NCBI GenBank assembly: GCA_034509425.1
Contig: JAVTVJ010001750.1
Location: 112,574 to 176,573, forward strand
Reading direction: 5' to 3'
Source of the DNA: Eopsaltria australis
Lineage: Eukaryota; Chordata; Aves; Passeriformes; Petroicidae
DNA length: 64,000 bases
Part shown: positions 15,401 through 30,400 of the stretch, in pieces
How the letters are laid out: every line of letters begins with the position of its first letter
Position numbering within the stretch: position 1 is the first letter of the stretch
Made by a program: the position numbers and the translations under genes
Notes under the pieces: generated by a model
What the model was told of the DNA's origin: nothing
What the model saw: only the letters and a program-made list of their open reading frames with translations
Database searches by the model: none

Positions 15401-18400
15401 ATGCATAAATTGCAAATTTGTATTTGAAAAAGGTGACAGAGCTATAGATATTTAAAGATGGACCTCACTACATCAAACTGTTCAGATATTTAGCTGACAA
15501 CAAGCACAGTGAATAAACTGAAGAAGTGTAGTGAATCACAGCAGATTCCTGTGAGACAACATGGTAGGAGTGAAAGACAACAGGTGGGATACAACACAGT
15601 TCTTGTAGCAGAGACACAGCACTTATTTATGACTTCATGAAATCACAGGAGAGAAGCAGAAAATTTCAACTCTAGTCCAAACTGCCCCAGTTTTATGTCT
15701 GACTTTGAAAAGTACTGTAACACAGGAAATGCATACGCTTCTCTTGCTGCTTCAAGTTGTTTACTCAGTTCTGCTGTCTGGAGGTCTAATTCTGTAGACT
15801 GATGCCGCTGTTGCTGTAACTCCTGAAGAGCTTGGTCTTTACTTGCTCTAGCATCAAGAATGTCACCTTCAAGTTTCTGAGAGAGAAAAATAAAAAGATA
15901 GAGCCATCAAAACACAACCAACAAAGTCATCTAGTCTGTGAGTAACATTAATGGCAGAAAGCAATCACAACTCTCACACATTATCCACCTGTTTCATTAC
16001 TTTGCTATTTATCTTTCACTATTTAGTTCCTGCTAATCACCTGCTCCTCCAGAACTGAACTATTTTGGTAAAGCATTCTGAAACCATCTTTAAATTAAAG
16101 GCCAAGCAGGCATTTTGCTGCAAAGTAACAGATAAAAAGCTTTACATCAAAAGCAAAGACACGAACTACAGCTGTGAAGAAATTTTATGCTTGCCTGGAA
16201 GAGGTTTTTTTTCTGTTTTTTTCCAAACATACTTTTTTACTCACATGGACTATAAAGAACACAGGAGCCTTCAGCAAATGGGCACTGTTTAGACTCATCA
16301 ACATACTGGCTGTTTTACAGGCACTTCTGCTTTCACAAAGTGGCCATAAAACAAAGTGGCCAAGTTTCTCCAAAAAAATTCCTGAGGGCTTTTTGTTTTC
16401 TAAATTTTTTCTACTTTTTTAAATGCCACACATTCAACTAGAATAATCTCAAAGAATGATGATGATGCCAAGATTTTACATACAATTGCATTCCTGTTGA
16501 CAGCATCAACAAACCTGCTCAGTTTCACACTTCAGCTACCAGGAACTCATAAAATCATATGCAAGCAAGCTCTGTATTTCTCCGAAGAATTTGTGTCTAT
16601 TGGCTACTTGTGAGACTTCAGCAAAAGAATGACAAATAAAAATACAAATCAAAGTAGCCAGGGAAAAAAAAAAACGTGTCTAAAAGAAGAGATGGAAGAA
16701 CAAAATAATTATGCTGATACTGAAATGCATGACAGCTTTATTTTTTAATAGCATTGGATTTAAAATTTCATACAGGGAAAACAATCTTCATTCTCTCCTA
16801 TAGAGCACATAAGCTAGGAAAAACACCCAATTCAGTCTTGAGCATAAAGATTACTAACCTCCCTCAGAACAGAGAGACAACACTGCAAAACCAGTTCTGC
16901 ATTGCTGCCATGATCCCTGTATCATATCCTTTTGTGTGTTATGAATTTTGACTACCAAGAATTTTTAACAAATATTGAACAAAGGTCAAACCCCAAATTT
17001 TAAAATTCTCAAGCATTAGGACTAACCCATATCCTTAACTGATAATACTAGTATACCAAAACATAAAAAAGTTCTGCAAACCTTCTGCCAGAATTAAGTG
17101 GACTTTAAAATAAAAACTGATCTCAGAACTGGAATGCAAAACTCCAGATCAAGTTAAGAGATAAAATAGTGATAAATAAAGCTTGCTAAAAAGCCTACTG
17201 AAAGACTTGAGAAATAAATTAAACCAGACAGTGTTAAGTAGGGCTAGCCAATGTAACACATATTCCCTGCTACTTGTAAAATGTTTAAGTTTAAACTTGA
17301 AAACTCTAATTTTGGGACATATTCATGTTCCCTCACATAACAATTTCCAGATAGCACAGAGGTTGGTAGAAGCACACATACAGGAAAATGACAGTATAGT
17401 GGCAGTGTCATAGGCCTATCTTCTTAATGTGATGTACTAGCATGGAAGAAGAGGACAGGATTAAATGGTGGATCAGGAAACATTAGTGAGAAAAAAAAAA
17501 CCACAAAAGTGATATTGATATAATCCTTCCCCCATAATTTGTGCACAGCTTTTTCCACATCCTACCTAACAGCAGAGATCAGTTTCTCTAAGTCCAAATA
17601 CTGTGTTCAATACAAACCTTAAGCTGTCCCTCTAGTTCTTCTGTTTTCTGTTCTAAAGAAAGACATTTTTCTTTGTACTCTTTAAGATTGACTTCCAGCT
17701 GAATACAGTATTCCTGCTTGTTATTCAGCTTAGCTGTAACCTGATCCAACTGAGCGCTGACCTTATTTAACTCCTGGGTAAAACAAAAATAGAAGGTTTG
17801 TTACTTATTTTAAAATAACTTCAAAAAATTACCGATGTCATATATGCTTTAAATGATCTAAAGAGTTCAAATTAAAAAGGAAAATAATGTTTATTTTTTA
17901 TTCCGAGGGGCCGGAAATTGAAAGGGGAAACACAAACACATGCACAAATTCCCTCTGCTTCACAAAAAAAAATTTTCTAAAGCCTCAATATTCTCTCAAA
18001 CCTTACAGGCTCTGGGCTAAATGTTAACAAAGGTGTTTCAAGTTTTAAGTGAAAGAGGAACTGTAGGTAATAAAGGCACCAGATCCTCAAGTTACTACAG
18101 GGGTAACTAGAAAATAACATTACAAAACCTAGAGAAAATTTTTGATGTCTTTGTTTGCCATGAAATCAACCACCGAAGAGGAAAGCCAATAACATGGAAA
18201 TGCTCAGTTCTCCACATACCAGAGATGATTTCAAAACATTTTGTTCAACACAAAACAAATTCTGCAAGAGACATGAACACATTCACCTAGTAACCACTAT
18301 GATAACAGCTACATCAAAGTTCACTGTTCTCCAACCAAGCTGATGGATTTAATTATTAATTAATTATTTAATGGCTGCAAAAGGTTGTCTCATGTTTACA

Positions 18401-21400
18401 GCAACTAATTACTTTCCCATGCTACAAAATGGTGCTATATTAGCATCTCCTGGATGTTTCCATGAAGACCACAGCAGCACTGATTAAACAATGCAAATAT
18501 TTGATTCAATAGATGGTAAAATGCTTCACTAGGATTAAAACACATTAAAAACCATGTAATTTTATCACCAGTCTTTTGAATTTTTATGTCAGCTGGCACA
18601 CAGAGAATTATTTCTGAATACTGGCAGCTGATAGGAAATTTATCTGAGTCAGCAATAAGAGTGAAGAGTTTTTGCCTCTACTGAGTGCATTCTACAATCT
18701 TTTCTTCATAGCATACACACAGGAATTGAATAATACCTCCAGAATGAATAATACCTCCAGAATACTTAAGGAAAGCTTAGATTCTGAATGATAACCCTAC
18801 AGCAAGGGGTGGACTCCCAAGTAAATTCCTTGCACTGCAAAATATATCTGCTCTGGAGCAGCAGAAGGAAATTAATGCATATCACATTGTTAAAATATTC
18901 TAAATGATCATTTCCCACTGCATATTCATATGTTTATTGAGTTTGTAAACAGATTATTCTTAGGCTTTTAAGCAGTTTTTAGGCAACATAGACACTTTAT
19001 ATGTCGCTTAATACCTGTTGTTTATCTTGCAGTGCATGCTGGGCAGTGTCCAGATGGTTCTGTAGATCCGCTCTCTGAGCAGCTTTTGATGCTTCTGCTG
19101 AAAGGAGCAATTCAGTCTTTGCTTTCACCTGAAAGACAAATTGTATTTCACTAAAACATCTGTTTTACCATAGCTCATTCTAATTTTTTTTATAGCCATC
19201 AGTAAGTTTAATAGGAAAATCAGCAGTATTCATGTGTTAGTGTATGCATCTCCTTGTAGAAAAATGCACCTTTTCCCAAATGGGAAATCACACCCAGAAT
19301 TTTTCATCACCATAAAATACAGAGATCCATTACCTGCACATCAAGTTGTGACACTTTCTCTTTACTTTCATTTAACTGACTGGTTAGTTCAGTGATGTTT
19401 GTTTCCAGGGAAAGCACACGATCTTGAGCAGCTCTTAGGTGTGCCTTTTGTTCCTGCACTTGCTCATGCAAATTCTCTTGGGCTTGTTTATGACTTTCTG
19501 ACTGATTCTTCAGCTTCTCTGTCAGCTGAGTTACCTGCAGTGGAAAACAAAAAAGAATGTGAGAAGGCTGGAACAGCATCTCCATGGAAGTAAAAATTTA
19601 ATTTTAGTGTGTCTTATTATGGCTCTGGAGACTCAATGCTATCACATTTCTTTTCCTGAACTATTACAGTAAAGCTATATTGTACACAACACCAGATTTT
19701 AAATAGGTTACCAGCTGAAAAGAGAAGCAAAAGGGAATTGTCAATTTGGCCTAAATGTAACAGAAACAATACTAAGGAGACAACAGATGCAGGCTAAACT
19801 GAATTTTGGTGTTGAAAGCAGGAATCAAACTTCTTTTTAAAATGAGTGAAATAAATATATATTATATACATATTTATATATAGTTATATTATAAGAATAC
19901 ATATAGTTTTTTACAAGTGTATATATATATATATATATACATATATATATACTTATATAATATAACTATTTGTAAGTACATATTACTAGCATATGTACAA
20001 ATGAAACATCTAGGAATTCCTTTCCCTATGCTGATAGCATGGAAGTCACCAAAACACAAGTCATGTGAAATTTAGAGTAAGGTCTTTAAAGTAAGTATTA
20101 AAGAAATGGAACAGTATATAAAAGATTAGTGTCATATATGATGAGATAGGGAAAAAGATGGAAACAAGATTCAATAAGGAGAATTAACGAAAAGAAACAG
20201 ATCTGGAAGTTCTTACCTGTATTTGTAATGCATGGTTTTTCTCTTGTAGCTGGTTAAGAACTGCAGTTTCTCCTTCACCAGCTTGAATTTTTGCATATAA
20301 ATCCTCTCTTTCCTTTTCTAGCAGAGAGATGTTGTCCTTGCTTTTTTGAAGTAAAGCGTCAAGATTTTGAATTTTTTGGTCCTTATCTCCAATTTGTCGT
20401 AGTACTTGCTCCAGATCATTCTAGAAAAGAACATAATAGTGTCCTTAATTATAAGAACCTTGAAAGTTGGGCCTAATGCATAAAATGTTGGGTAAATTTA
20501 TCAAACAATTTGTGTATATCTTATTCTAGATTTATAAGTTAATTTATTGAAACTAGCATAACTCCTACAAGTCACTTTTAGAAAGAAAAAGTATTTAGAA
20601 TAATGAAACCCTGAAACACACTTTCACATGAGGATACATAACTACAGTACCTGGGCTTCTCGTAGTTTTGCTGTTGTATTTTGCTGAAGCGTCTGCTGCT
20701 CCTGGTGCTGCTGCTTTGCCTTTTCTAATTGATGTTGCAATTCTGTGGAATTTGCTGCTTTTTCCTTTAGCTGAAAAAAAAAACAAAACCAAATACCAAA
20801 CGAACCAGACTAATAAGTGGAAGAAGCACTGATGCCTGAAGGATTTTTTGCCTTTTCTCTTAAATACCTTTTATACAGTTCCCTATATCCACAAGTATTA
20901 GCATGCATATTGTGATGCTATGGGTGTGATACTTTAGCCTGGTTTCTTGGTGTCCAGTAGGCCAGGAAACTAAACACCCCAGAAACTGTAGAGTTAGAAG
21001 ACCAAACACTCTATTGTCGTAAGAACTCAAGGTCCCCTAGCAGGACAGATTCTGTAAACTAGAAGTTAGCCCACCCCAGGCCCCTTATTGGGCCCTCCTG
21101 GTAGATATGCTAATGTGTAAGGTCTTTAATTGCATACTCGATTGGGGAGTGGGAGGACATTTGTGACGCGTGTCACCTGGGTGAAGCAATGCATTGAATG
21201 GGATCCTATTAAAATACCGAGGTAAACGACCCCCAACCCTCTAACCGTGTCTGAGCTTTTATTTCCTAAGACCAGGAAAAAGGCATCAGTACCACTCAAT
21301 ATGACAATTGTACTCAATGTTCACTCTAAAAGATTTTAGTGTAAACATGGATATTTAAAACTTGTACAAAAACAAAAATCTATAATGCTAAATGATCAAA

Positions 21401-24400
21401 ATCTAATCAAAACATTCATTACTATTAATCGGTGAGATTCTATATCACAAGCGAGAGCTATAAAACAATTATCAGATGCATGTAATTTAGCTCAAAAACT
21501 CTAAAACACAAGAAATTTTTAGTATATTTTTTGCAATAGTTGTTAAGTTGTAACATGACTGATAATACAGATCCCTGTAAAACAACATTATTACTACTTT
21601 TTTTGGCAATTTCAGTAGCAACTGTCAGTCATTATTTTAGTAGCAACTTCAGTTTAGCAGTCTCTCCACTTCTACACTAGTCATGGCTTTGTAAATTAGC
21701 TACAGCAAAGTTTAAAGCTTTGACAACATACCACTCAGATATTTGGCCAATCCCCCTACAGTCAGCAGAAAATCAGAAACATATACAAGATACACATTCA
21801 AACAAACAAAAATTAATAAAACAAATGTTTTCTCCCTATCCACCCCATGCCGATCATTAACTATCAATGACCTGTTGTGTCATGTTCACTTTTTCTTCAT
21901 GTAGGGCTTTATCTTGCAAAAATATCTACACACAAAACCACCCATATGGGCCTATGTGAACATAAGTAATTTTTTCATAAGACCCTCAGACACAGCTCAT
22001 AAGTGCAAAATGCACAACTTTTGTTCATTTGTTAAGCACCACAAACACACATACATCTGTAAAGACAAGCAGCATCTAAGCAGATTTTGATAATTTTACT
22101 CTAAGTTCTTGACAGTATAAGTAAAAAGAAATTCCCACAAGAACAAACTTTATAAACAGCAATACCACCACATGTGTCTGTACAGACATATCACCAAAAC
22201 CAGAAGAAACTATAGAATCTGCATAAAAACTCCTACCTGCTCTTCAGCACGAGAAAGTTTTAATTGTAGGTCAGTCACCTGCTGCTCTTTGTCCACCAGT
22301 TTCTCACTGGACAGCTGCCTCTGTTCCTTGAGTCGCCCATGCGCTTCCCCTAACTGGTGCTCTGTTTCTAGGAGTTTACTGTGCAACTGCAAAAAAGTCA
22401 TCCACTTTTTCAGTCATTCCTTAGCCACCAGTGATATACGCTCATTTTGTGCAATGTTTATGAGAAGTTTGCATAACCCAGAGCAAAACAACTCCATGAC
22501 CTCCTGAAGTCATGTATGTACCTCATACACCTCAGAAACACAAACCATGCTAAAAAAAAAGCACCAACTGCACACGCAAGAGGAGATAGTCAAAAAAGTG
22601 GGCTGGGAGAACCCAGAAACAACCCCATTTATGTACAGAAGCCCTTCAAAACAAGTTACAGAGAGTTAACAGAAAGAGGGTGATCCTTCAAAAGCATAAG
22701 GACTATCATGTAAAATAGTGATGCTTTGAGCCATCTCGGCTTATTGTCAGGGTTTGGATTTGGTGGGTTTTTTTGGTTTTTTTTCTTCAGGAATTTTTTC
22801 TCCCATGGGTTGCTTGAGAACTAATGACTGGGTACTTAAGAGAACAAAAGTGCATGGCCAGGGGCTTTCTCCTTGACAGGGTGGGGGAAATTTCTCTCAG
22901 GAAGCAAGAAACACACAAGATCTCAGGACTGGCAAAAGCAAGGGCGGGGGCAAGGGCTCACTCACTCGCTCAGGACCCTCAGAGCCGAACGGTTGGAGCT
23001 GCTGTCTGCTGAACCCATGGCTGCTGAGAAACCAGCACAGAGCTGCCGGTCTTTCTGCTGTGAGTTTTCCCCCTACCCCACCGGGAGCTGAGCTGCCACC
23101 AGACTGTCTCTGCCCTGCTCCTCTGGCACCACTCCGAGTTTTTGTTATGCTGTAACTGTGCTCCCCCGCCTGCTGAGACCTCCTGCTGTCCCAGCTCGCT
23201 GTGTCCGAGGATCCTGCTGGGGCAATGGCACCAGCTGCCCCCGAGGGTTTGTGAAACAAAGCCTCTCCTCCATCCCTCCCTGCCCCCTGGGCCTGGCCGC
23301 CATTAACACGTGTCACCTGGGCTAGTGCTGGCGCGCCCCCTGCAGCTGTGGACGAATCATCACATCCAGAGCGCCCCCTGCAGCTGCAGAGGAACCATCG
23401 CACCTGCCTCACCCACTGGGAGCCACCAGTGCCCCCTGCCGACTGTGACTGGAACTGCACCAAAAGAGAAAGGTACCTGAGGCCAAGCAGGCTGCCACTG
23501 GGTTTCTAGTTCTGTTTGTTGGTTAATGCCATAGTTGTTGTTATTTGTTAGCTTTGTTTTAGATATTAGTAAAGAACTGTTATGCGTATTCTCATATCTG
23601 TGCCTGAGAGCACCTTGATTTCAAATTTATAATAATTCGGAGGGAAAGAGGTTACATATTTTCCATTCCAAGGGAGGCTCCTGACTTCCTTAGCGGACAC
23701 CTGTCTTTCAAACCAAGTCACATCCATTTCACTGACTGAGTCCCATAGATCCTGTGGCTGAAGCACCCTGCCTTTACCTGCTCCACTGCCTCCCACAATA
23801 CACTGTTCTGCTCTGCTAGAATATTAAGAGTGTAATTTTTAGCTTGAGTTGGCTACATAAATGGCATTCATTCTCTGCAAAGAGATACATGAACAGTCAG
23901 TGTAGGGTACACAGCAACTTTGGTGGCTTATAGTCCAGTACCTTCCAGCAGCAAAGAGTAAGTAGGTGGATGTGCTCTTCCAGCTGGACACAAACCTGCT
24001 TCATGATTTTATCAGTCATCAAAAGCAGAACTGCACCATCTTCAAAGTGCAAGAATGGCCTTTTACAATTCACTGTTCTGAAAAGCTCTTTTCATAAAAT
24101 CAGCTTATTCTGCATGAAACTGCCACTCTAGGTCCTGGGTTGCCTCCTGCCTACTTCTACACAAACACATTCAAGGACACAATGACTTTTTTACTCAATG
24201 CAAAACCAAAGAATGGATCAGACCTTGCAGCACAGCAAGAACTTTCCATAGGTTGTGGGAAAGCTATGAACGAAGCTTGCTCCCCTATGCATTTATGTCC
24301 AAGGCCCTTGAACCATTCACATTTTAACTCCAGGTCCTCCCTTCAGTACCCCTAAACCTTCCTCATGCTTTCTTTAAATCCCTACTAATATCTAAGCAAA

Positions 24401-27400
24401 AGGCAGCCCAATTTTACTGTTCACTGCAAGTAATCAATATTTGACCAGCTGGCTGCCTAGCAGAGCAGAAAAAGGAACAGTGATTATGATACCATTATAC
24501 TTTCTGCCCAGGCGTTAAGGGGGGTGAGGCCTCTCTCCTGCTGTCTGTTTCCAAAAGAATTTAACACTGAAGAACTTAACACTGAAGTTCTTTGGGCCAT
24601 CTGTCAAAATTTAGCAGAAGTTATCAAACAATGCAAAAGTTTAAAGGGTTTGGAGACGGGGAAATAAATGTATCCATGACTTCTCTTCCTAGAAAATCAA
24701 GCTAAATTATCTGTCCACAACCACAAAAACCGTGAGTGAAAAGCTGTTTGGCATGTGGCCAAGATGCTGACTGCTAAGGGTAACTGTACAGCTAAGAAAG
24801 GTAGGAAAAGAGGGAGGACAGGGTAAGGAAAGAGACCATAATCTCTCCTCCAGTAACAAAGAACATTTGTCTTTTCTTGCAGGATCACCAAATTATAAAT
24901 ATTTCCTCCTCACTAAAAATACAAACAAGGACTAGAAAAAAATCTTTTGAAGAAAGGGTGCAACAAGATAACTATTAACTATTGATGGCTATGTTGATAC
25001 CGGGAGAAAATATTTGGAAAAAGGGAAATCAGTAAACAATATTTTACACTAGTTACTTTTATTACAGGCATGGTTAAGTATTTTTTAAGAACTTTAAGAT
25101 GACGTTTAAACAGGATCATAAAATCCAGGATTAACCTATGCTACAGAATGCAAAAAAATAATGAAAAAATACCTAGACTTTAAAAGATACAATCAAGTAG
25201 ATTCAAATTTTCTCATCAGAATTTATTAGCAACTAATATTTCTTCAAAACTGAAGGAGTCCATACTCTCTTGTCCATATCCTCCTCCTACTGTCCTTCTG
25301 GAACCAACACTATCACTGAAGTTTCTTCCATTAAGATCATTTCTTCCACATCACTCAAATTCTAAAATATACAAACTTAACCAGACATGCACCCACTCAA
25401 ATGAATTTTGAGAAGATGACAAGGATTCTTAAAAAATGTGATTTGACTAAACAACTATACATATACCTCCATAAACATAATTCATTGTCTCAATGTAAGC
25501 TAATGGACTACAAGCATAAAAAGGTAATTCCAGTGAAGTAGCAAGTGAATAAATATGAGGAATTTAGTCTTTTCATTACAATAGTAACTGAGCTCTTCTT
25601 TGCAGGAAGAGAAAGGAAGAGATTTTATGCTCGGCTTTTCTTTTCTTTTCTACCAGGTACAAAGGGTTTTTTTTCCTCTACAATTCTTTTACTATCCAAT
25701 TCTAAAACACATGCTAAAGTCCACTGGCTTGTTGAAGATTTTTTGCTCAGGTTGTCTTCTTTCCCAATGGTATCACCAGAGAATGTTTCATGCCTCCATT
25801 TCCTTTCATAGGAATTCATTCAGCAATGCTTTACTCACCATCCTCCTCCTTCATTTTCCCACCCCAAAAATCCTTCTTGAAAATTCCCCCTCAGGCTGAA
25901 GATAGATTTCAGCTCAACCTCTTGGCTATACTTCTGAAACTGACTGAGGCAGTTCCACCAAATGAAGATTCCTACATAGATAACTAATATAATTATCTCC
26001 TCTCGCCCTGAAAGAAGACTGATGGGAGAAGGAAAGATATTCTGGGGATGTAATACAAACATAAACATGGTTTAGCCAACTCACAGTTCTTCCAAGGTAA
26101 ACTATACACAGAGAGCTTGCAACTTGACCTGTTTCAGACTTTACAAAGGGTTGAAAACTCAGAAACACACACTTTAAAATAAATAAGCTTTAGCAAGATT
26201 GAAACAAAGTATGTCATACTAACAAAGAAAGATAGCATTTTTTACATCTTAGGACCGGACGTGATTACTGATACACAAATATTTCTTCAGTCTAACACGT
26301 TACTCTCCAAAAAAGATAAACTAAATGAAACTGAAGTCAACCAGCCTCAAGTTTCAAAATGCTCAATGTTATATGAAAGTCCTACTTCTCTAAGTCATTG
26401 GACTCAGCAGAACAATAGGTTCTGGTGGCAGGGATGTGTGTTCTGGGTGTTCTCACAGCTATCAGCAACATAAAGAGAAGTTGTTTGGGAAGATACACTA
26501 AGGAAGCAATATCAAGACTTCATATTACCCTGGCTTTTCACACTAGGTATTCCCTACTGTATTCACTACTCAGACTTAAAGCAAATCAAGCACTGTTCAG
26601 TTCTAATGTAAAACCAAGACTCACTTTTCTCAAATTTCCAATACAGTAGTAAAATACAAGTGCTGGTTAATTACTCTCCTTCAATTAAGGAAATGTAAAT
26701 GCATGTGCATAAGAAATACGCATGTGCAGTTAAGAAACCGTTATGGGATGGTTTTAAGGAACCATTCAAATAGAATGGTCTCAGAGGCTTAAGGAAACTT
26801 ACCTGACTGAGCTCGCTTTGGAGTTGCAGGCCATGCTGCTCTTTTTCCTCCCTCTGCTGCTGGAGCTGTTTACATTCTGCCTTGAGATGCTGGTACTTTG
26901 TCTCTACTTCCGACAACTCTTCTTTAAGTTTCTGGCTTGCTTCTCCTTTCTCACCTAACTCTGTCTGTAATCTCTGTATCGAGGCTTCAGACGCAGACAG
27001 TTTTGCCTGAAGCTGCTGGCAGTCCAGGTCCTTCTGGTGAAAACTTGCCTGCACTTTCTTCTTACTCACAGATACTTCATTGTGTTTTTCTTCAAGCTGG
27101 GCATAGTCCTGTTCTTTCTTCAGCAGCTTCTCAGTCAGACTCTATAAAGAGAGTTACATAGCAATTCAAGTACAATTCTGCTTGCAGCTGTTCAATGTAT
27201 TATTCACATTTCTTTCTAAGTGTTGATGCTGAACAGTGAAGAACTTGTTCAAAAACATTATTAAAGAAAATATTAACCCCTATCTTGTATTACACAAGTT
27301 GATTCTGGAGCCCATACAGCACACAGTTTCAACTGGAAATACTGTTTTTCATATTCTCATATGAATTCACTTCCTCTTACTGAGAACACCACACAAACTC

Positions 27401-30400
27401 TGTTTCCGTATCCTGAAAACTAATTTGTTTTCCCTGAATGTTCAAATTATATTTATTACAACTGCAATTGTTTGGGGAAAAGTTGAAAGGTTTTCCATGC
27501 TAGCTATCTTCTGGGCTACAGTCCCTTACTGGCCTCTACAAGGCAAGCCAAGCCCCATAATTACTGTGCTTTAAAAATGAAGAAAAGAGAGTTCCTGTTG
27601 GTCTCAGAGAACTGATCCTATACACTTATATATATATACTTATATACTTATCTATACCTCTGTTCTTCTCAGTATATATCGTGAAAATATAAGAAACAGC
27701 TTTCTTGCTTGATGTTGTACACTGAAAAACTTCACATCAATGCACAGAAATATCTTCCCACATTGCAACTGGATTATAAATCAATGTTCATACAAAATAT
27801 ATTATATTCTATATATTCTACATATAATGTATTCTATCATGAATTAATGGCTCCTCCCTGACAGATTTTTCAAGGATGGCAAACTGTTCAAAGTGGAAGC
27901 AATTTCTCTTATCGGAAGCTAGTCTTACCATTTCCAATTCTAGGTCCAACTCCTCCAGGGCCAAAATTCCTTAGCTAGCATATCATTCTTATGGATACCA
28001 CCTTTCAAGAAACTGCATACAGACATGGTTGTAAACTGCTTTAAGTCACTAAAACTGAAAGAGGAAAAGTAACTCACTGCCACTTCTCTTCTTCCTATTC
28101 CTCAAGTGATGTTTGGCATTAAACTGACCTAGCAGAGGACCCTCTCTTAAAGTGTGGTTATTTTATGTATCAATCTGTTTCACTCCACATTGTTAATGAC
28201 ATACCAACAGATTCGGGAAAGGGCTCTATGCTGTATAGCAACACTTCTGCCAAAAGCCTGATTCATTGTTGCTGGTCTGTGGAAAATTCTAGCATGACAA
28301 TTCTCACCTTCTCATGTCCACACCTGACTTAGTGAGCCAAACAGAGTCATCCTGCTAAAGGTAGTTTAATTTACCAAATTTTAATTGCACCTTCTTATAT
28401 TTTTTGCAAATGCTACTTTAGTATTAGATTACATTACATTCCATTCTAAACACAAATACAAAATGCAGCAAGCTCAAAGAGCTCTGATAACAGCTCTCAA
28501 AGAATATAAGTTGAAAAGTTTCTGGAATTAATTTCCATTTTCTACCATTCATGATGCCAGTAAATGGCCTGAAAAATACGACAAAAGTACAATCTAAAAG
28601 CTAAGAAACTGGAAAACCAAGAAAGAGAGCTCAGAATATCTTTCAAATTATGATTTTTAGGCAAATGTAATATTTTCAGGGGTACTAAATTGAATGTGTG
28701 AGACGGCAATACTGCTTAATGATAGGCAATCATAAACTGCAGCAATTAGAAATTTGCAATCATAGCAACTCAAAGAATTTCAGTTGTAGCATATGATGAT
28801 CATTAAAATACAGTGTTTGCTTGTGCATTATAAACAGCCCAATTGTTAAACAAAATGGCAAAGGAATTCTCAACTTCTGCAAGAAGTTAGTCTTCAGTGC
28901 TTCCCAAGGCAATGTGTGATGTGTTTGCATTTTAATGTGAGCTGACAAGCATAGGAAATAATAGCATTCTCACCTGATTCTTCTGTTCTAGCTCTTTGAC
29001 TGAACTTTGAAGTTTTTGCAGCTCCTGAACATACACAGCTACCTCCTGAGGTCCTTTGGCAAGTTCAGCTCTTAACTGGTTAATGGTAGCCTGAAAAGAC
29101 AAACAGAAAAATCCACATTTAACACAAAGCTTTGCATGCATAATCCAACAAAAGAAAGATGCCTGGTAGCAAAATAAAAATACGTCTTCTATACAAATAA
29201 AAAGCCTAAGGAAAAAAATCACCTGCAAATTAAGCTCAGAGCACCATCAGAAGTATCACTGGGCATAATTTCCCAGCTGAGATTCATTTATGTCCTATTT
29301 TGGAAGACAAAAAGCTGACTCAATCCAGTAGCAAATGCCAGGTTGAACCCAAAACTGATGAAAATCATAATGGATTATCCATTGACAATTATCACAGTTC
29401 TAGACAAAGGTGAAAACTTTCCAAGTCATTGCAGTTACATGGCCAAAATCTTGGCTGCCCTAGGAAGGGAAATGTGCTGGAAAAGGCTCTAGAAGCAAGT
29501 CTGGCATTTGATGCAAACTTGGTGTGTGACTTTTGGACACATCAACCCTGCAGGTCAGCATAATCAGAGGAATAATACTACCCCATTAAACAGGATCAGT
29601 ACAGAACAGAATATATCAATGACTGCACAGTATTTGAATACAGTAATGGAAGAAAACAAGAAAAGCACTTAAGGGCATGGCTACCCTAAAACATGATGTG
29701 TATTAATGCACTCATTTCAAATACACTATATAGTAGCGACCTTTATAAAGAAGTTTTCTTTCCTGTTGTTCTCATAAGCAGAGATTTCAGCACAAATGCA
29801 TAAATACTGAATTCAAAAGTGAACTATAGCAGAACAGAAGTAGTAGGCAATGACCATCCAATTTACAACCTTCCTACAGGAAAAGGAACACGAAAGAGAA
29901 CATAAGAACACAGTATATGACTGCATATAGTTAACTGACTTTCTGTAATGCTGTGCTTTACAAAGCTGTTTCATAACAGTTAAAACACATCCTAGGACCA
30001 GTCTTTTTCAGCCAAACATTCCAGGATGTCATCAGAAAACAGTGTGGATATTTCATACCGAGAGAATATAATGTGGAAAATGTGCAGAAGCTTGCAAAGG
30101 ATACCACTGCAGCCTTTCCAACTAGAATCATAATTTATATGCATAAAGATCCATTTCTTGTTCACAATTCAGTAAGACCATTCCACATTTCTTTCTTAAT
30201 AGAGAAATACATCCTGGGCAAATATTCAGTCCTGATATTTTGTTGATGATGTGTCTGTATGAATAATGAACCATTAAAAAAACAGGAATGCTTCTATTTA
30301 ATAACATCTTGAAATTGTCTTGATATGACAGAAACTGGCTATAATTATTGCTTTCGAAAAAATTGACCTCAAATTTAAGTGTCTCTATTAGAGAGCAGAA

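Noticed and set aside
22897..23463. Minus-strand ORF of 188 codons
   Set aside because: It lies inside the GC-rich LTR, where long chance ORFs are expected; no domain is seen.
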